A stretch of DNA of 64,000 bases. It comes from Caproicibacterium amylolyticum (GTDB lineage Bacteria > Bacillota > Clostridia > Oscillospirales > Acutalibacteraceae). Below are positions 53,019 to 61,339 of this stretch, piece after piece (the stretch's first letter is position 1; every line of letters begins with the position of its first letter). The notes below the pieces were generated by a model. It worked only from the letters and a program-made list of their open reading frames with translations, made no database searches and was not told the origin of the DNA. The stretch is from positions 868,001-932,000 of the forward strand of contig NZ_CP060696.1 of assembly GCF_014467055.1 (NCBI RefSeq), read 5' to 3'. A program made the translations under genes and the position numbers.

Positions 53019-53347
53019 TATTTTTCCTCCTTCGGCGGTTCCGGCAGTGGCATCCAGTGAGTAAACTTAAATTCTTGAAAATATGATGTAGGTACAAATG
53101 CATCTTTGGATTCGTTAAAAAATATTAAATCACGGTGAGACACGTATTCCGTTCCAGTAGAAGCGTTAGCTACAATAATGTCCATTCCGTCTTCCGGCAG
53201 CCTGTCCTTAACGCTAATCCAGTGCGGCGCCTTTTCTGCCAACCGCGTATTTTCGGCCAGCGCGGCGGCAAGCTTGTCCTTCAGCACCGCGTTTTCCATG
53301 CGCAGGTCAGACAATTCATTGCAGTCTTCCCATTCCTGATTTGTCAT
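53018..53347 (-). CDS. DUF551 domain phage protein
   Basis: 109 residues. N-terminal coiled coil, then DUF551 pattern: WISVKDRLPEDGMDIIVA and FTHWMPLPEPP. Function unknown; very frequent in phages. Confidence 0.82.
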   Translation of the reverse strand: MTNQEWEDCNELSDLRMENAVLKDKLAAALAENTRLAEKAPHWISVKDRLPEDGMDIIVANASTGTEYVSHRDLIFFNESKDAFVPTSYFQEFKFTHWMPLPEPPKEEK

Positions 53348-53541
53348 TTCCCTGCCTCCATCAAATCAATAAAATCCCGCCGTCTGCGCTGCTTCGCCTG
53401 CCGCTGCTCACGCTCTGCGCGGTGCTGCCGTGCTTTGACGGCCTTGTGGATAACGATAACCGCATTGATAATTGCCGAGCCGATAAGGGCTGCTGTGGTG
53501 ATGCAGCCTACTCCAAACATAAGGGTTTGTGCTAAGGTCAT
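53344..53541 (-). CDS. Small membrane protein
   Basis: 65 residues: one TM segment (residues 6-30) and a strongly basic cytoplasmic tail (ARQHRAEREQRQAKQRRRRD). Unknown function. Confidence 0.65.
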   Translation of the reverse strand: MTLAQTLMFGVGCITTAALIGSAIINAVIVIHKAVKARQHRAEREQRQAKQRRRRDFIDLMEAGK

Positions 53542-53558
53542 GATTTTGTCACTCCTTT

Positions 53559-53915
53559 TTAAATTCTTCCGGGATTAACGTGTTTCCGTCTGTACTGTGG
53601 CTGCGGCGGTTCCTGTTTGTGGTACGTTTGCCCGCTGTGCTGGTCTATGTACTGCTGCAAACCGGCGGCGGTCACTCGGTATCGTCTGCCGTCGCGGATA
53701 ACGTCCCCGAACTCGCCTTTATGTATGCGGTCAGAAATCGTTTCGGGAGACAGTTTCAATTTTTCGGAAATCTCTGCAATCGTGTATGTTCCCTGCGCGT
53801 GGGGTTGGAACTTGTCCGCTAACCGGTCGGCAAGATACTGTAAATCGTTGTCAGTCAAGCTATGCAGCAGTTCCATGAGGCTGTCATGTGTTAGGCTCAA
53901 TATGACTTCTGGCAC
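53559..53915 (-). CDS. Excisionase-family DNA-binding protein
   Basis: 118 residues. A helix-turn-helix of the excisionase/MerR type (TYTIAEISEKLKLSPETISDRIHKGEFGDVIRDGRRYRV) with a Gln/His-rich basic tail. A GTG start at 53915 with AAAGGA upstream is chosen; the frame is open upstream for 56 codons without a better site. Could be an Xis or an early regulator. Confidence 0.7.
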   Translation of the reverse strand: MPEVILSLTHDSLMELLHSLTDNDLQYLADRLADKFQPHAQGTYTIAEISEKLKLSPETISDRIHKGEFGDVIRDGRRYRVTAAGLQQYIDQHSGQTYHKQEPPQPQYRRKHVNPGRI

Positions 53916-53984
53916 AGGTACCAGTCCTTTCTTGTAAAATTTTCCTTTCTGATGTAGAATTGTGGCAGAAAGGAGGTGGATAAA

Positions 53985-54143
53985 ATGGACATAGAGAAAC
54001 AAATTTCCAAAGCGATAGGTGAACACGTTGTACACACTACCTGTCCAAATTGTGGTGCACCTATCAGTTACAAGCTGAATCAAGTTGGAACTACAATCGC
54101 TTGCCCCGGTTGTAAAGTACTTATCCAGCTTGAAAAGGGTTAG
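53985..54143 (+). CDS. 52-residue zinc-ribbon protein on the opposite strand
   Basis: Short plus-strand gene with AGGAGGTG before the ATG. Product has a Cys4 zinc ribbon (TCPNCGAPISY and ACPGCKVLIQL). It lies between two minus-strand genes and overlaps the convergent 102-residue gene by 4 nt. Confidence 0.7.
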   Translation: MDIEKQISKAIGEHVVHTTCPNCGAPISYKLNQVGTTIACPGCKVLIQLEKG

Positions 54144-54448
54144 TCAGACGTAATTTTTATGTTTACGTCGTGGAGTGAGCCAATCAGGTTGTTTGCTTTT
54201 GCAAGAGCATCATCCAATTGGCTTGCTTTTTTAATGGCTGCGTCAACTTCCGACAAATCAATATGTATAGCAACGTCAGGTGCGCACGACTTTGTACTGT
54301 GTACTTTTGGCTGCATAAAGTTTCCTGCCACTCTCGCAATTTCCTTACTGTCAATAGTGATTTTGTGAGCCTGCTCTTCCTGCTGTCCCTGCATCTTCAG
54401 TGCGAGGGCGGCTATTTCTTTGGGACTGCCTGCGATTGTGATTTTCAT
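54140..54448 (-). CDS. Phage protein of unknown function
   Basis: 102 residues. N-terminal MKITIAGSPKEIAALALKMQG and C-terminal helices (SEVDAAIKKASQLDDALAKAN). No recognised domain. Next to the antirepressor gene. Confidence 0.6.
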   Translation of the reverse strand: MKITIAGSPKEIAALALKMQGQQEEQAHKITIDSKEIARVAGNFMQPKVHSTKSCAPDVAIHIDLSEVDAAIKKASQLDDALAKANNLIGSLHDVNIKITSD

Positions 54449-54461
54449 TGTGGTACCTCCC

Positions 54462-55265
54462 TTATGCCGCTATCTGATACGCAACGTAATATTTTTTGCC
54501 AGTTTCGCCAACGATGGGGGACGGCCAGTTATGCTCTTCCAGCCATTGCAACACTTTTCCGCTGACTTTTTCGGAATACCGAACGTCTGGTACCGCTTTT
54601 CCGTGACCGTGCGCAGTAGTCTGTGTGATAAAGGTTTCGCTCGCTGGAATATCCAGCATTTTAATGATTGCTGTAATCGCCTGAGCGTGCGGCAATTTTG
54701 TTTTTGAAAACACGCCGATATTTCTTGCCATTTCTGTTGCGTCATATGTACGTTCTACGGCAATCGGAAGTTCCGGAACGCATAGGCCATACGGTGCGAG
54801 CGCATCCCTTGCAAGCCCCGTTTGCATGGAAGCAATATTTTTCGGGTCAACGCCTGCCGCTTTCCAACTGCGGGTAAGCATTTCAATCATGTGGTTGGAT
54901 GAAGCGAGGGGGAGAGCTGATTTTTTAGGCTTGTCCTTTACACCGTAAGAACCAGTCTTGCGGATACTGGGTAAAACTTCGGATGTTACCCATTTGCGGA
55001 ACGGCTTCGCTTCTGGCTTGTCCGAACGAAGAATCACGGCGTATAGGCCGGACTCGGTGACACAAGTCATATTTTGCTTACCGCCAAGGGTGTCCATCTG
55101 GCAGACACCCTTTTCATCATCTTCAAGTCGTGCTGCTGCATTACGCGGATTTGCAATATCCAAAATCTCGCATACATCTTTCAATACCCAAAGTGGCTTT
55201 TCTTTTGTACCGGTCATACGTACTTGCTGGCCTTTATAGTCCAGCGGAATAATGCTGTTGTTCAT
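54462..55265 (-). CDS. Phage antirepressor with BRO-N and KilA-C-like domains
   Basis: 267 residues. BRO-N domain at residues 10-110 (KPLWVLKDVCEILDIANPRNAAARLEDDEKG; GLYAVILRSDKPEAKPFRKWVTSEVLPSIRKTG). The rest is a KilA-C-like or phage-specific part. Such proteins counter the CI repressor on induction. ATG at 55265 with AGGAGG upstream. Confidence 0.88.
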   Translation of the reverse strand: MNNSIIPLDYKGQQVRMTGTKEKPLWVLKDVCEILDIANPRNAAARLEDDEKGVCQMDTLGGKQNMTCVTESGLYAVILRSDKPEAKPFRKWVTSEVLPSIRKTGSYGVKDKPKKSALPLASSNHMIEMLTRSWKAAGVDPKNIASMQTGLARDALAPYGLCVPELPIAVERTYDATEMARNIGVFSKTKLPHAQAITAIIKMLDIPASETFITQTTAHGHGKAVPDVRYSEKVSGKVLQWLEEHNWPSPIVGETGKKYYVAYQIAA

Positions 55266-55347
55266 GTGTTGTACCTCCTTGTTATAAATTAGAAAATGTT
55301 GTAAAATACGGTTGCAAGCCTGTACCTCCGAAAGGAGGTGATAGGGA

Positions 55348-55491
55348 ATAAGATACAAAGTCAAGTCACATAAGATTTTTACTTTTGACGCAACCAAAGC
55401 ATCACTTTTGATTGCTAAAGGGTTTAAACTTGTGTCGGCAGCTTACTGGGCTGGAACTAACAATTCAGTAAGCTATGTACTAAAGAAATGA
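55348..55491 (+). CDS. 47-residue plus-strand protein with a probable ATA start
   Basis: Open frame preceded by AAAGGAGG with 9 nt to an ATA codon; no ATG, GTG or TTG is in place. The product (YKVKSHKIFTFDATKASLLI and so on, ending SYVLKK) has protein-like composition. A terminator follows at 55529-55567, so a short transcript is likely. If real, it starts at a rare codon. Confidence 0.5.
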   Translation: MRYKVKSHKIFTFDATKASLLIAKGFKLVSAAYWAGTNNSVSYVLKK

Positions 55492-55528
55492 TTCTAAATT
55501 GCAGAGATAAAGCAATTCGGGCTTGCAG

Positions 55529-55567
55529 TAGTCGTTCCTGTGCCATCAGGGGCGGCTATTTTAATTT
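55529..55567 (+). terminator. Intrinsic terminator after the 47-residue gene
   Basis: TAGTCG..CCTG pairs with CAGG..CGGCTA (2x2 internal loop), followed by TTTTAATTT. The next 130 nt to the regulator gene holds no recognised feature. Confidence 0.65.
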
Positions 55568-55699
55568 GAAAAGAACGGTTACAAAGTTACGGCCATAACG
55601 TACTTTGTATCGAATCCGGTATTTACCTATAGAATGGAAAAGTAACTTTCTGCCGCTTTCTTGGCTATGCTGGAATCAATGTGCTATGCCTCCTTTTGG

Positions 55700-55918
55700 T
55701 TATGCTGTAACGCTTAAAGCGTTATTTGGCGATAAAAAAATAATATCGTCATATGGAATGTGATAGGCTGCTTCAATTTTTTGTAGCATTCCAGTACTTG
55801 GATATGATTTTTTACGCTCCCAACTACTGATAGTTTCTTTTGCTACACCAATTTCAGCCGCGGCTTGCTTTTGAGTAAGACCCGCGTTTACTCTTGCAGC
55901 TTTTAATGTAATTTTCAA
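55700..55918 (-). CDS. Cro-like XRE regulator
   Basis: 72 residues; HTH at residues 8-40 (ARVNAGLTQKQAAAEIGVAKETISSWERKK). A TTG start at 55918 follows AGAGGTG. It faces the CI-like gene across a shared operator region, the usual Cro/CI layout, and is first of the early genes. Confidence 0.82.
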   Translation of the reverse strand: MKITLKAARVNAGLTQKQAAAEIGVAKETISSWERKKSYPSTGMLQKIEAAYHIPYDDIIFLSPNNALSVTA

Positions 55919-55947
55919 CTTTATCACCTCTTTTCGTGTGTAATGCT

Positions 55948-55976
55948 ATTATATAACGCTTAAAGCGTAATGTCAA
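55948..55976 (-). promoter_or_regulatory. Early promoter with operator
   Basis: Minus strand: TTGACA, 17-nt spacer, TATAAT, exact consensus. The spacer contains the palindrome ACGCTTAAAGCGT (55956-55968), so a bound repressor would block RNA polymerase. Confidence 0.88.
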
Positions 55977-56007
55977 GACCTAAAATGTTATTAATCTTAA
56001 AAAAATA

Positions 56008-56035
56008 TTGATTTTTTTCGCTAAAAGCGTATAAT
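56008..56035 (+). promoter_or_regulatory. Repressor-gene promoter with operator
   Basis: TTGATT, 16-nt spacer, TATAAT. The spacer contains CGCTAAAAGCG (56019-56029), the same core as the early-promoter operator. Confidence 0.82.
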
Positions 56036-56065
56036 ACGATTATGAAAAGTGATGGAGGAATACAA

Positions 56066-56698
56066 ATGGCTAATGTAGGGAATAAAGAAGTGATGTCAAA
56101 AAATATTAAATTTTATGTTGAAAAAATTAATAAAGATAGAAGAGAAATTTGCAAAGATTTAAATGTTTCTTATTCAACTTTTTCTGATTGGTACAATGGG
56201 AACAAATACCCACGGATTGATAAAATCGAAGCTATGGCAAATTATTTTGGTGTCCAAAAGTCAGACCTTATTGAGGAACACAGTAACAGTAATGTCATCA
56301 ATATCAGTGGCATGATTCCGATAGTGGGCAAGATTCCTGCAGGTTATCCGGTACTTGCACAGGAAAATATAGAAGGCTATATGCCTACTATGGTAAATAA
56401 TCCTGATGAATACTTTTATTTGCGTGTTTCTGGCGTTTCTATGGTTAATGCAGGAATTCCAGACGGTTCACTTGTACTAATTCATAAACAGCCTTGTGCG
56501 GAAAATGGTGAAGTTGTGGCCTGCCGTGTCAATGGCGATGAAGCAACGTTAAAGCGTTTCAAACCGGTTAATAAAAACACAGTAGTGCTTATGCCTGAAA
56601 ATCCTGATTTTCAGCCTATCATAGTTTCAACAAATGACTTTAATAGTGGATATGCTGAAATTATTGGCGTTGCAAAACAAGTTATTACAAATCTTTAA
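56066..56698 (+). CDS. CI-like phage repressor with S24 peptidase domain
   Basis: 210 residues. N-terminal HTH (RREICKDLNVSYSTFSDWYNGNKYP, residues 25-50), linker, then LexA/S24 domain (VGKIPAGYPVLAQENIEGY, RVSGVSMVNAGIPDGSLVLI with the catalytic Ser, VACRVNGDEATLKRF with the Lys). Cleavage of the linker on DNA damage would induce the phage. Start at 56066 with GGAGG upstream is preferred over the ATG at 56042, which is at the transcript start. Confidence 0.9.
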   Translation: MANVGNKEVMSKNIKFYVEKINKDRREICKDLNVSYSTFSDWYNGNKYPRIDKIEAMANYFGVQKSDLIEEHSNSNVINISGMIPIVGKIPAGYPVLAQENIEGYMPTMVNNPDEYFYLRVSGVSMVNAGIPDGSLVLIHKQPCAENGEVVACRVNGDEATLKRFKPVNKNTVVLMPENPDFQPIIVSTNDFNSGYAEIIGVAKQVITNL

Positions 56699-56706
56699 AG
56701 CAAGGG

Positions 56707-56735
56707 TTGACTGTTCTTTGCTGGAAGATTATAGT
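56707..56735 (+). promoter_or_regulatory. Promoter of the lysogeny-associated membrane/lipoprotein pair
   Basis: TTGACT, 17-nt spacer, TATAGT, 35 nt upstream of the membrane protein gene. Independent of the repressor operators. Confidence 0.65.
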
Positions 56736-56769
56736 TAAAATATCTATAATATTTTAGGAGGAATGACTT

Positions 56770-57114
56770 ATGAAAAAATCAGATAGCAAGCATGATAAGA
56801 CCTTAATAGCTGTAATTTCTTTGCTTATTGTGGTTGTGGTGTCCAGCCTAATTGCTGGTGTTTGGGGATACTACAACAGTTCAGACTATAAGTTAAAAGA
56901 GTCAAACAAGCATCTTGCAGATGCTTATACTGATGTAATATCAGGAGCACAAAATTCCAGTAGTGCTGTAGACACGGGAGACAAAATTTCTGACTCGGAA
57001 TTGCAGCAGTATATGACTGAATCTCAAAAAGAATTAGTGCAAAAAAGTAGTGAAACTGATAAGGAGCTTAAGGACACACAAAGCCAGATAGCAGAGACTG
57101 AAAATAATTCGTAA
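56770..57114 (+). CDS. Membrane-anchored coiled-coil protein from the lysogeny module
   Basis: 114 residues: N-terminal charged part, one TM (residues 12-34), then an outside helical region with Lys/Glu/Asp/Ser. No recognised family. The ribosome binding site region (TTTTAGGAGG(A/G)ATGACTT) is almost the same as that of the next gene. Confidence 0.65.
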   Translation: MKKSDSKHDKTLIAVISLLIVVVVSSLIAGVWGYYNSSDYKLKESNKHLADAYTDVISGAQNSSSAVDTGDKISDSELQQYMTESQKELVQKSSETDKELKDTQSQIAETENNS

Positions 57115-57134
57115 TATTTTAGGAGGGATGACTT

Positions 57135-57668
57135 ATGAAAAAAATAATTGCTATATTGGCTGCGTCTGCAATGGCTCTGTTTGCGCTTACAGGGTGTAGC
57201 AGCTCAACAGCAACAAACTCTGCAAACCCCAGTAGCACGGCAGTAAGTTCTGACGGCCTAGAACATGGGATACAAATTCCGGATGACTCTGGAAGCAGTT
57301 CAGCAGTTGTACAAACCGCCGGATATTCCGGCGGGTCTATGATGGATGCACAATACAAAGAATATATGGGGCATTGTACGAAGTATATTTCTTCTAATCT
57401 TTCTTTGACGGTCACTGGAAAAATTGAAAGCATACGTTCTCCGGACCCCGCAGGAGATATTGTCTTTGTCCTCGACATTTCTAGTGACGGAAAGGGAAAC
57501 AGAGCAGAAGTATCTTGGACTATGAACGATGGAAATCAACAAGACACAAGCCGAATATTTGCATATAAGAAAGATGATGAAATAACTGCAACCGGAGCAT
57601 TTACTGGCTCAACTGTAGAAAAGCCGCGTATTATGGCAATTGTAGCTGATACTATTTCAGCAAAATAA
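57135..57668 (+). CDS. Phage-encoded lipoprotein
   Basis: 177 residues. Lipoprotein signal peptide with lipobox LTGC (Cys 21), a Ser/Thr-rich linker and a beta-rich C-terminal domain of about 120 residues. Lipoproteins in the lysogeny module of Gram-positive prophages can exclude superinfecting phages (Ltp type) or serve host fitness. No homology to Ltp is claimed. Confidence 0.72.
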   Translation: MKKIIAILAASAMALFALTGCSSSTATNSANPSSTAVSSDGLEHGIQIPDDSGSSSAVVQTAGYSGGSMMDAQYKEYMGHCTKYISSNLSLTVTGKIESIRSPDPAGDIVFVLDISSDGKGNRAEVSWTMNDGNQQDTSRIFAYKKDDEITATGAFTGSTVEKPRIMAIVADTISAK

Positions 57669-57671
57669 AAA

Positions 57672-57710
57672 AATCCCCGCCGCCGGCAGAAACCGGAAGC
57701 GGGGATTCCT
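57672..57710 (+). terminator. Terminator between lipoprotein and integrase genes
   Basis: AATCCCCGC pairs with GCGGGGATT around an inner CCGG/CCGG hairpin; the T-run after it is short, so efficiency may be modest. Confidence 0.65.
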
Positions 57711-57731
57711 TATAAGAGGAGGACTTAATTT

Positions 57732-58814
57732 ATGGCAAAGTTAACGAAACGCGCAGACGGGCGCTATCAGCGCAAAGTTACGCTGCAAGACGGCACGAAA
57801 AAAATAGTGTATGGTAAATCCATCGCGGCATTAAAAGCTGCTGAGGACGCTCTCCGGGATGCTGACAGGCAAGGACTGACTGTTAACGACCATACTATGG
57901 TAGGGGAGTGGGCTAAGACATGGCTGGAAACGTACAAATGCGGGTTGAAAGGCTCGACTGCAAGGATGTACCGTACTTCCTACAACACACATGTTATGGA
58001 TGCTATAGGCGATATAGATGTACGGGACGTTAAGCCGGTGCATATACAAAAAATTATGCATAGCTGTGCGGACAAGTCGGAAAGCTTACAGCGCAAGGTA
58101 CTGCTTACTTGTTCGCAATTATTTGAATCGGCACGATTAAATCATATGATTATTAGTAATCCCTGCGACGGTATAAAAATCACAAAGCATAACACACCAC
58201 CCAAAAAGAAAAATCTCACAGATGAAGAGCAGCGATTACTATTGTCCTCTCTTACTGGGAGGGCGCTTACATTTTGTGCGCTGGGGCTGTATGCTGGTCT
58301 ACGTCGTGAGGAAATTCTCGGTTTGCAATGGGGTGACATTTCAGATAATAAATTGACAGTCAACCGGGCAATCACATTTCCGGACAATAACCAAGCTGAC
58401 CCAGACCAATCCTTGAAAAGTAAATCAGCGCATCGTATGATACCAGTACCGCCGCAGCTGTCACAAATACTTTCGATGTCTACACGTAATAGCCTATATG
58501 TTGTGCCAGCAGCAGACGGGAGTATGATATCATTTATTAGCTTTCGCCATTTGTGGAGCAAAGTAACACTGTTAGTTCTGGGCATTCACGCGCATATGCT
58601 GCGGCATTCCTATGCCACTAGTTTATATCGTGCGGGTGTGGACTTAAAAACGGCGCAATATCTTTTAGGGCATTCCGACATACGTATGACCGCCGAAGTA
58701 TATACGCATATTGCGGAGCAAGACGTTGCCAAAAGTGCGGATAAAATCACAGCCTATTTTAGTAGTCAAAAAAGCAAAGGTAGTCAAAAGGTAGTCAAAA
58801 CCGAAAATGAGTAA
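57732..58814 (+). CDS. int: Tyrosine recombinase, phage integrase
   Basis: 360 residues. N-terminal arm-binding domain (KADGRYQRKVTLQDGTKKI), SAM-like core-binding domain (residues 55-140), catalytic domain with Arg (YAGLRREEILGLQW), HxxR (HMLRHSYATSLYRAGV), His (LLGHSDIRMTAEVY) and the nucleophile Tyr in VYTHI. Inserts the phage at the tRNA-Thr 3' end 50 nt downstream. Its last codons carry arm-type repeats. Confidence 0.96.
   Translation: MAKLTKRADGRYQRKVTLQDGTKKIVYGKSIAALKAAEDALRDADRQGLTVNDHTMVGEWAKTWLETYKCGLKGSTARMYRTSYNTHVMDAIGDIDVRDVKPVHIQKIMHSCADKSESLQRKVLLTCSQLFESARLNHMIISNPCDGIKITKHNTPPKKKNLTDEEQRLLLSSLTGRALTFCALGLYAGLRREEILGLQWGDISDNKLTVNRAITFPDNNQADPDQSLKSKSAHRMIPVPPQLSQILSMSTRNSLYVVPAADGSMISFISFRHLWSKVTLLVLGIHAHMLRHSYATSLYRAGVDLKTAQYLLGHSDIRMTAEVYTHIAEQDVAKSADKITAYFSSQKSKGSQKVVKTENE
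58762..58800 (+). repeat. Three GTAGTCAAAA repeats, right-arm integrase sites (candidate)
   Basis: GTAGTCAAAA at 58762, 58780 and 58791, all within the end of the integrase gene. The same 10-mer occurs twice at 19655 and 19666 near attL. Arm-type sites of tyrosine integrases have this kind of layout. Confidence 0.65.
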
Positions 58815-58820
58815 AAAATA

Positions 58821-58865
58821 AACCGCATCAAACAACCGATAAATGGCTGTCTAATGCGGTTTTTA
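58821..58865 (+). terminator. Terminator after integrase, touching attR
   Basis: AACCGCAT pairs with ATGCGGTT across a 25-nt loop, then TTTT. Minus-strand reading could also end the restored tRNA-Thr transcript. Confidence 0.6.
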
Positions 58866-58916
58866 ACTTGGAGCTACTGGGCGGACTCGAACCGCCGACC
58901 TGCTGATTACGAATCA
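58860..58916. repeat. attR, 57-bp direct repeat within tRNA-Thr
   Basis: Identical to 19491-19547. It covers the 3' part of the intact tRNA-Thr gene, so insertion has restored a full tRNA here. Confidence 0.93.
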
Positions 58917-58944
58917 GCTGCTCTACCAGCTGAGCCACAGTAGC
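58869..58944 (-). tRNA. tRNA-Thr (anticodon CGT), prophage insertion site
   Basis: 76 nt on the minus strand with encoded CCA. Acceptor GCTACTG/CAGTAGC, D arm GCTC, anticodon stem GCTGA/TCAGC with loop TTCGTAA (anticodon CGT, reads ACG), T arm GGCGG-TTCGAGT-CCGCC. Intact. Confidence 0.95.
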
Positions 58945-59179
58945 AAACTGAACCCTATTATTATATCGTACAAGCTTCATTTCGTCAAGACTTTTTAGTC
59001 AATCCTTGTAGTTCGCGGTTACTTTGGTCCTGCTGCTTAGATTTGCTGTACAATTTGGTGGGGTGCATAATGTATGTCGAAAATTTTTAATCAAGTTCCG
59101 CGCTAGCCTCACGCTTGCTTTGGTAGATGTTTCACTCTTTCTCTGCCAATTTGTCTCAGTTTATTAAGTAGAGCAAGAT

Positions 59180-59220
59180 AAAAAAACAAACCCCTGCAAG
59201 CGGTTTGCCTGCAGGGGTTT
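59180..59220 (-). terminator. Terminator of tRNA-Pro
   Basis: AAACCCCTGCA pairs perfectly with TGCAGGGGTTT; on the minus strand GTTTTTTTA follows. The stretch 58945-59179 holds no recognised gene. Confidence 0.85.
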
Positions 59221-59222
59221 CG

Positions 59223-59298
59223 TGGTCGAGGTGACAGGACTCGAACCTGCGACATCATGGTCCCAAACCATGCGCGCTACCAACTGCGCTACACCTCG
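59223..59298 (-). tRNA. tRNA-Pro (anticodon TGG)
   Basis: 76 nt on the minus strand with encoded CCA. Acceptor CGAGGTG/CACCTCG, D arm GCGC, anticodon stem CATGG/CCATG with loop TTTGGGA (TGG), T arm GCAGG-TTCGAGT-CCTGT. Confidence 0.95.
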
Positions 59299-59455
59299 AA
59301 ATAAACAACATTAGTAATTATATAAAATTGTAAAAAAAAAGTCAAGCCCCTGTGTTCACAAAGATTTCAGATAAAAAACTTATAAACTTTCCTTGAAAGG
59401 TGTTCACTGTAATGGTAAACTAAATATATATGCTATTCAGGGGAAAGGAAGTATT

Positions 59456-59884
59456 ATGAAAGAAAAAATAAAGACTCTGTGGAAGTACTTTACTTCGCGG
59501 GAAATGATTCTGTACATTGTGTTTGGGGTAGCAACCTCTGTAATCAACATTGTTGCGCTGGAACTTTTCTGCAGACTTGGCGGAATGGAAACTGTGCCAG
59601 CCAATACGTTGGCATGGGTCGTGGCTGTTATTTTTGCTTTTGTTACAAATAAGATTTTTGTTTTTGGAAGCAAGGCGACGGGTGCTGCCGCACTGCTGCA
59701 TGAAATCAGTACCTTTTTGGGTGGCCGCCTGCTGACGCTGGTGATTGAAAATTTTGGTATGTGGTTTTTTGTCGATTACATGCACCGCAACCGCCTTTTC
59801 TGGAAAATCATTCTGACCGTTGTGGTGGTCATCATTAATTGGCTGGTCAGCAAATTGGTTACTTTTAAAAAGAAAACAGCCTGA
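59456..59884 (+). CDS. GtrA-like membrane protein
   Basis: 142 residues with four TM segments. Pattern IVFGVATSVINIVALELF; VAVIFAFVTNKIFVFGSK and VISWLVSKLVTFKK-like end fit the GtrA/flippase-like family, which helps translocate lipid-linked sugars. Start at 59456 has GGAAAGGAAG upstream. Confidence 0.88.
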   Translation: MKEKIKTLWKYFTSREMILYIVFGVATSVINIVALELFCRLGGMETVPANTLAWVVAVIFAFVTNKIFVFGSKATGAAALLHEISTFLGGRLLTLVIENFGMWFFVDYMHRNRLFWKIILTVVVVIINWLVSKLVTFKKKTA

Positions 59885-59947
59885 TGGTGCTTACTTATGC
59901 CGCAAGCTTTTGGCGGTATTTTATAATTATATTCGGAGGAATTTAGA

Positions 59948-61330
59948 ATGTTAGCAACTGAAAAAACCATGGATACGATTGTTTCGCTCTGTAAAAACCG
60001 CGGCTTCATTTATGGCGGCAGTGAGATTTACGGCGGCCTTTCCAATACATGGGACTACGGCCCGCTGGGTGTGGAGTTTAAAAACAACGTCAAAAAAGCA
60101 TGGATGAAAAAATTTGTGCAGGAAAGCCCCTACAATGTAGGTTTGGATTCCGCTATCCTGATGAATCCGGAAGTGTGGGTCGCAACTGGCCATGTTGGCG
60201 GCTTTTCCGACCCACTCATGGACTGCAAGGACTGCAAGACCCGCCACCGTGCAGACAAGCTGATTGAGGACTTCACCGGCGAAAGTGCAGACGGCTGGAG
60301 CAACGAAAAAATGATGGCTTTCATTAAGGAAAACCATATTAAATGCCCGAACTGCGGCGGCGAAAACTTTACGGACATCCGCCAGTTCAACCTGATGTTC
60401 AAAACGTTTCAGGGTGTAACCGAGGATGCAAAAAATACAGTTTATCTGCGCCCGGAAACTGCGCAGGGCATTTTTGTGAACTTCCAGAATGTACAGCGCA
60501 CCACCCGCAAGAAGTTGCCTTTCGGTATCTGCCAGGTCGGCAAAAGCTTCCGGAATGAAATCACTCCCGGCAACTTCACTTTCCGCACCCGTGAGTTTGA
60601 GCAGATGGAATGCGAATTTTTCTGCAAACCGGATACAGATTTGGATTGGTTCAAGTATTGGAAAGATTTCTGCGAAAACTGGCTGTATTCTCTCGGCATT
60701 ACGAAAGAAAATCTGCGCCTGCGTGACCACCGCCCGGAGGAACTGGCTTTTTATTCCAAGGCAACAACGGACATTGAGTATCTGTTCCCGTTCGGCTGGG
60801 GCGAGCTTTGGGGCGTTGCGGACCGCACCAACTATGACCTTTCCCGCCATCAGGAGCACAGCGGCAAAGATTTGACCTACTTTGACCAGGAGGAAAACGA
60901 GCATTATCTGCCGTATGTTATCGAGCCGTCCCTCGGTGCTGACCGCGTGGTGCTGGCATTCCTGTGCGACGCTTACGACGAAGAAATCGTGGATGAAACT
61001 AAGAAAGACACCCGTGTGGTTCTGCATCTGCATCCGGCGCTGGCACCGTTTAAGGCGGCTGTTCTGCCGCTTTCCAAGAAACTGGGTGAGCAGGCACGCG
61101 AAGTTTACGCAAAGCTTTCCAAGCACTTCATGGTGGATTACGACGAAACCGGTTCAATCGGCAAGCGCTATCGCCGTCAGGATGAAATCGGCACACCGTT
61201 CTGCATCACCTATGATTTTGAGAGCGTGGACGACGGCTGCGTAACCGTTCGTGACCGCGATACTATGGGTCAGGAACGCATCAAAATTGATGAGCTGGAC
61301 GCATGGCTGCAGGAGAAAGTGGAGTTCTAA
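59948..61330 (+). CDS. glyS: Glycyl-tRNA synthetase, single-chain dimeric type
   Basis: 460 residues. Class II aaRS: motif 1 region ([24 protein letters not shown]), motif 2 with [25 protein letters not shown], motif 3 [10 protein letters not shown]. The zinc ribbon [13 protein letters not shown]...CPNCGGENF is typical of the bacterial alpha2 form. C-terminal anticodon-binding domain from about 340. GGAGGA upstream of the ATG. Confidence 0.96.
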   Translation: MLATEKTMDTIVSLCKNRGFIYGGSEIYGGLSNTWDYGPLGVEFKNNVKKAWMKKFVQESPYNVGLDSAILMNPEVWVATGHVGGFSDPLMDCKDCKTRHRADKLIEDFTGESADGWSNEKMMAFIKENHIKCPNCGGENFTDIRQFNLMFKTFQGVTEDAKNTVYLRPETAQGIFVNFQNVQRTTRKKLPFGICQVGKSFRNEITPGNFTFRTREFEQMECEFFCKPDTDLDWFKYWKDFCENWLYSLGITKENLRLRDHRPEELAFYSKATTDIEYLFPFGWGELWGVADRTNYDLSRHQEHSGKDLTYFDQEENEHYLPYVIEPSLGADRVVLAFLCDAYDEEIVDETKKDTRVVLHLHPALAPFKAAVLPLSKKLGEQAREVYAKLSKHFMVDYDETGSIGKRYRRQDEIGTPFCITYDFESVDDGCVTVRDRDTMGQERIKIDELDAWLQEKVEF

Positions 61331-61339
61331 AAAAGTTCT

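Noticed and set aside
56042..56065. Leaderless ATG start for the CI-like repressor
   Set aside because: It falls at the likely transcription start, but the ATG at 56066 has GGAGG at correct spacing and fits the family start.
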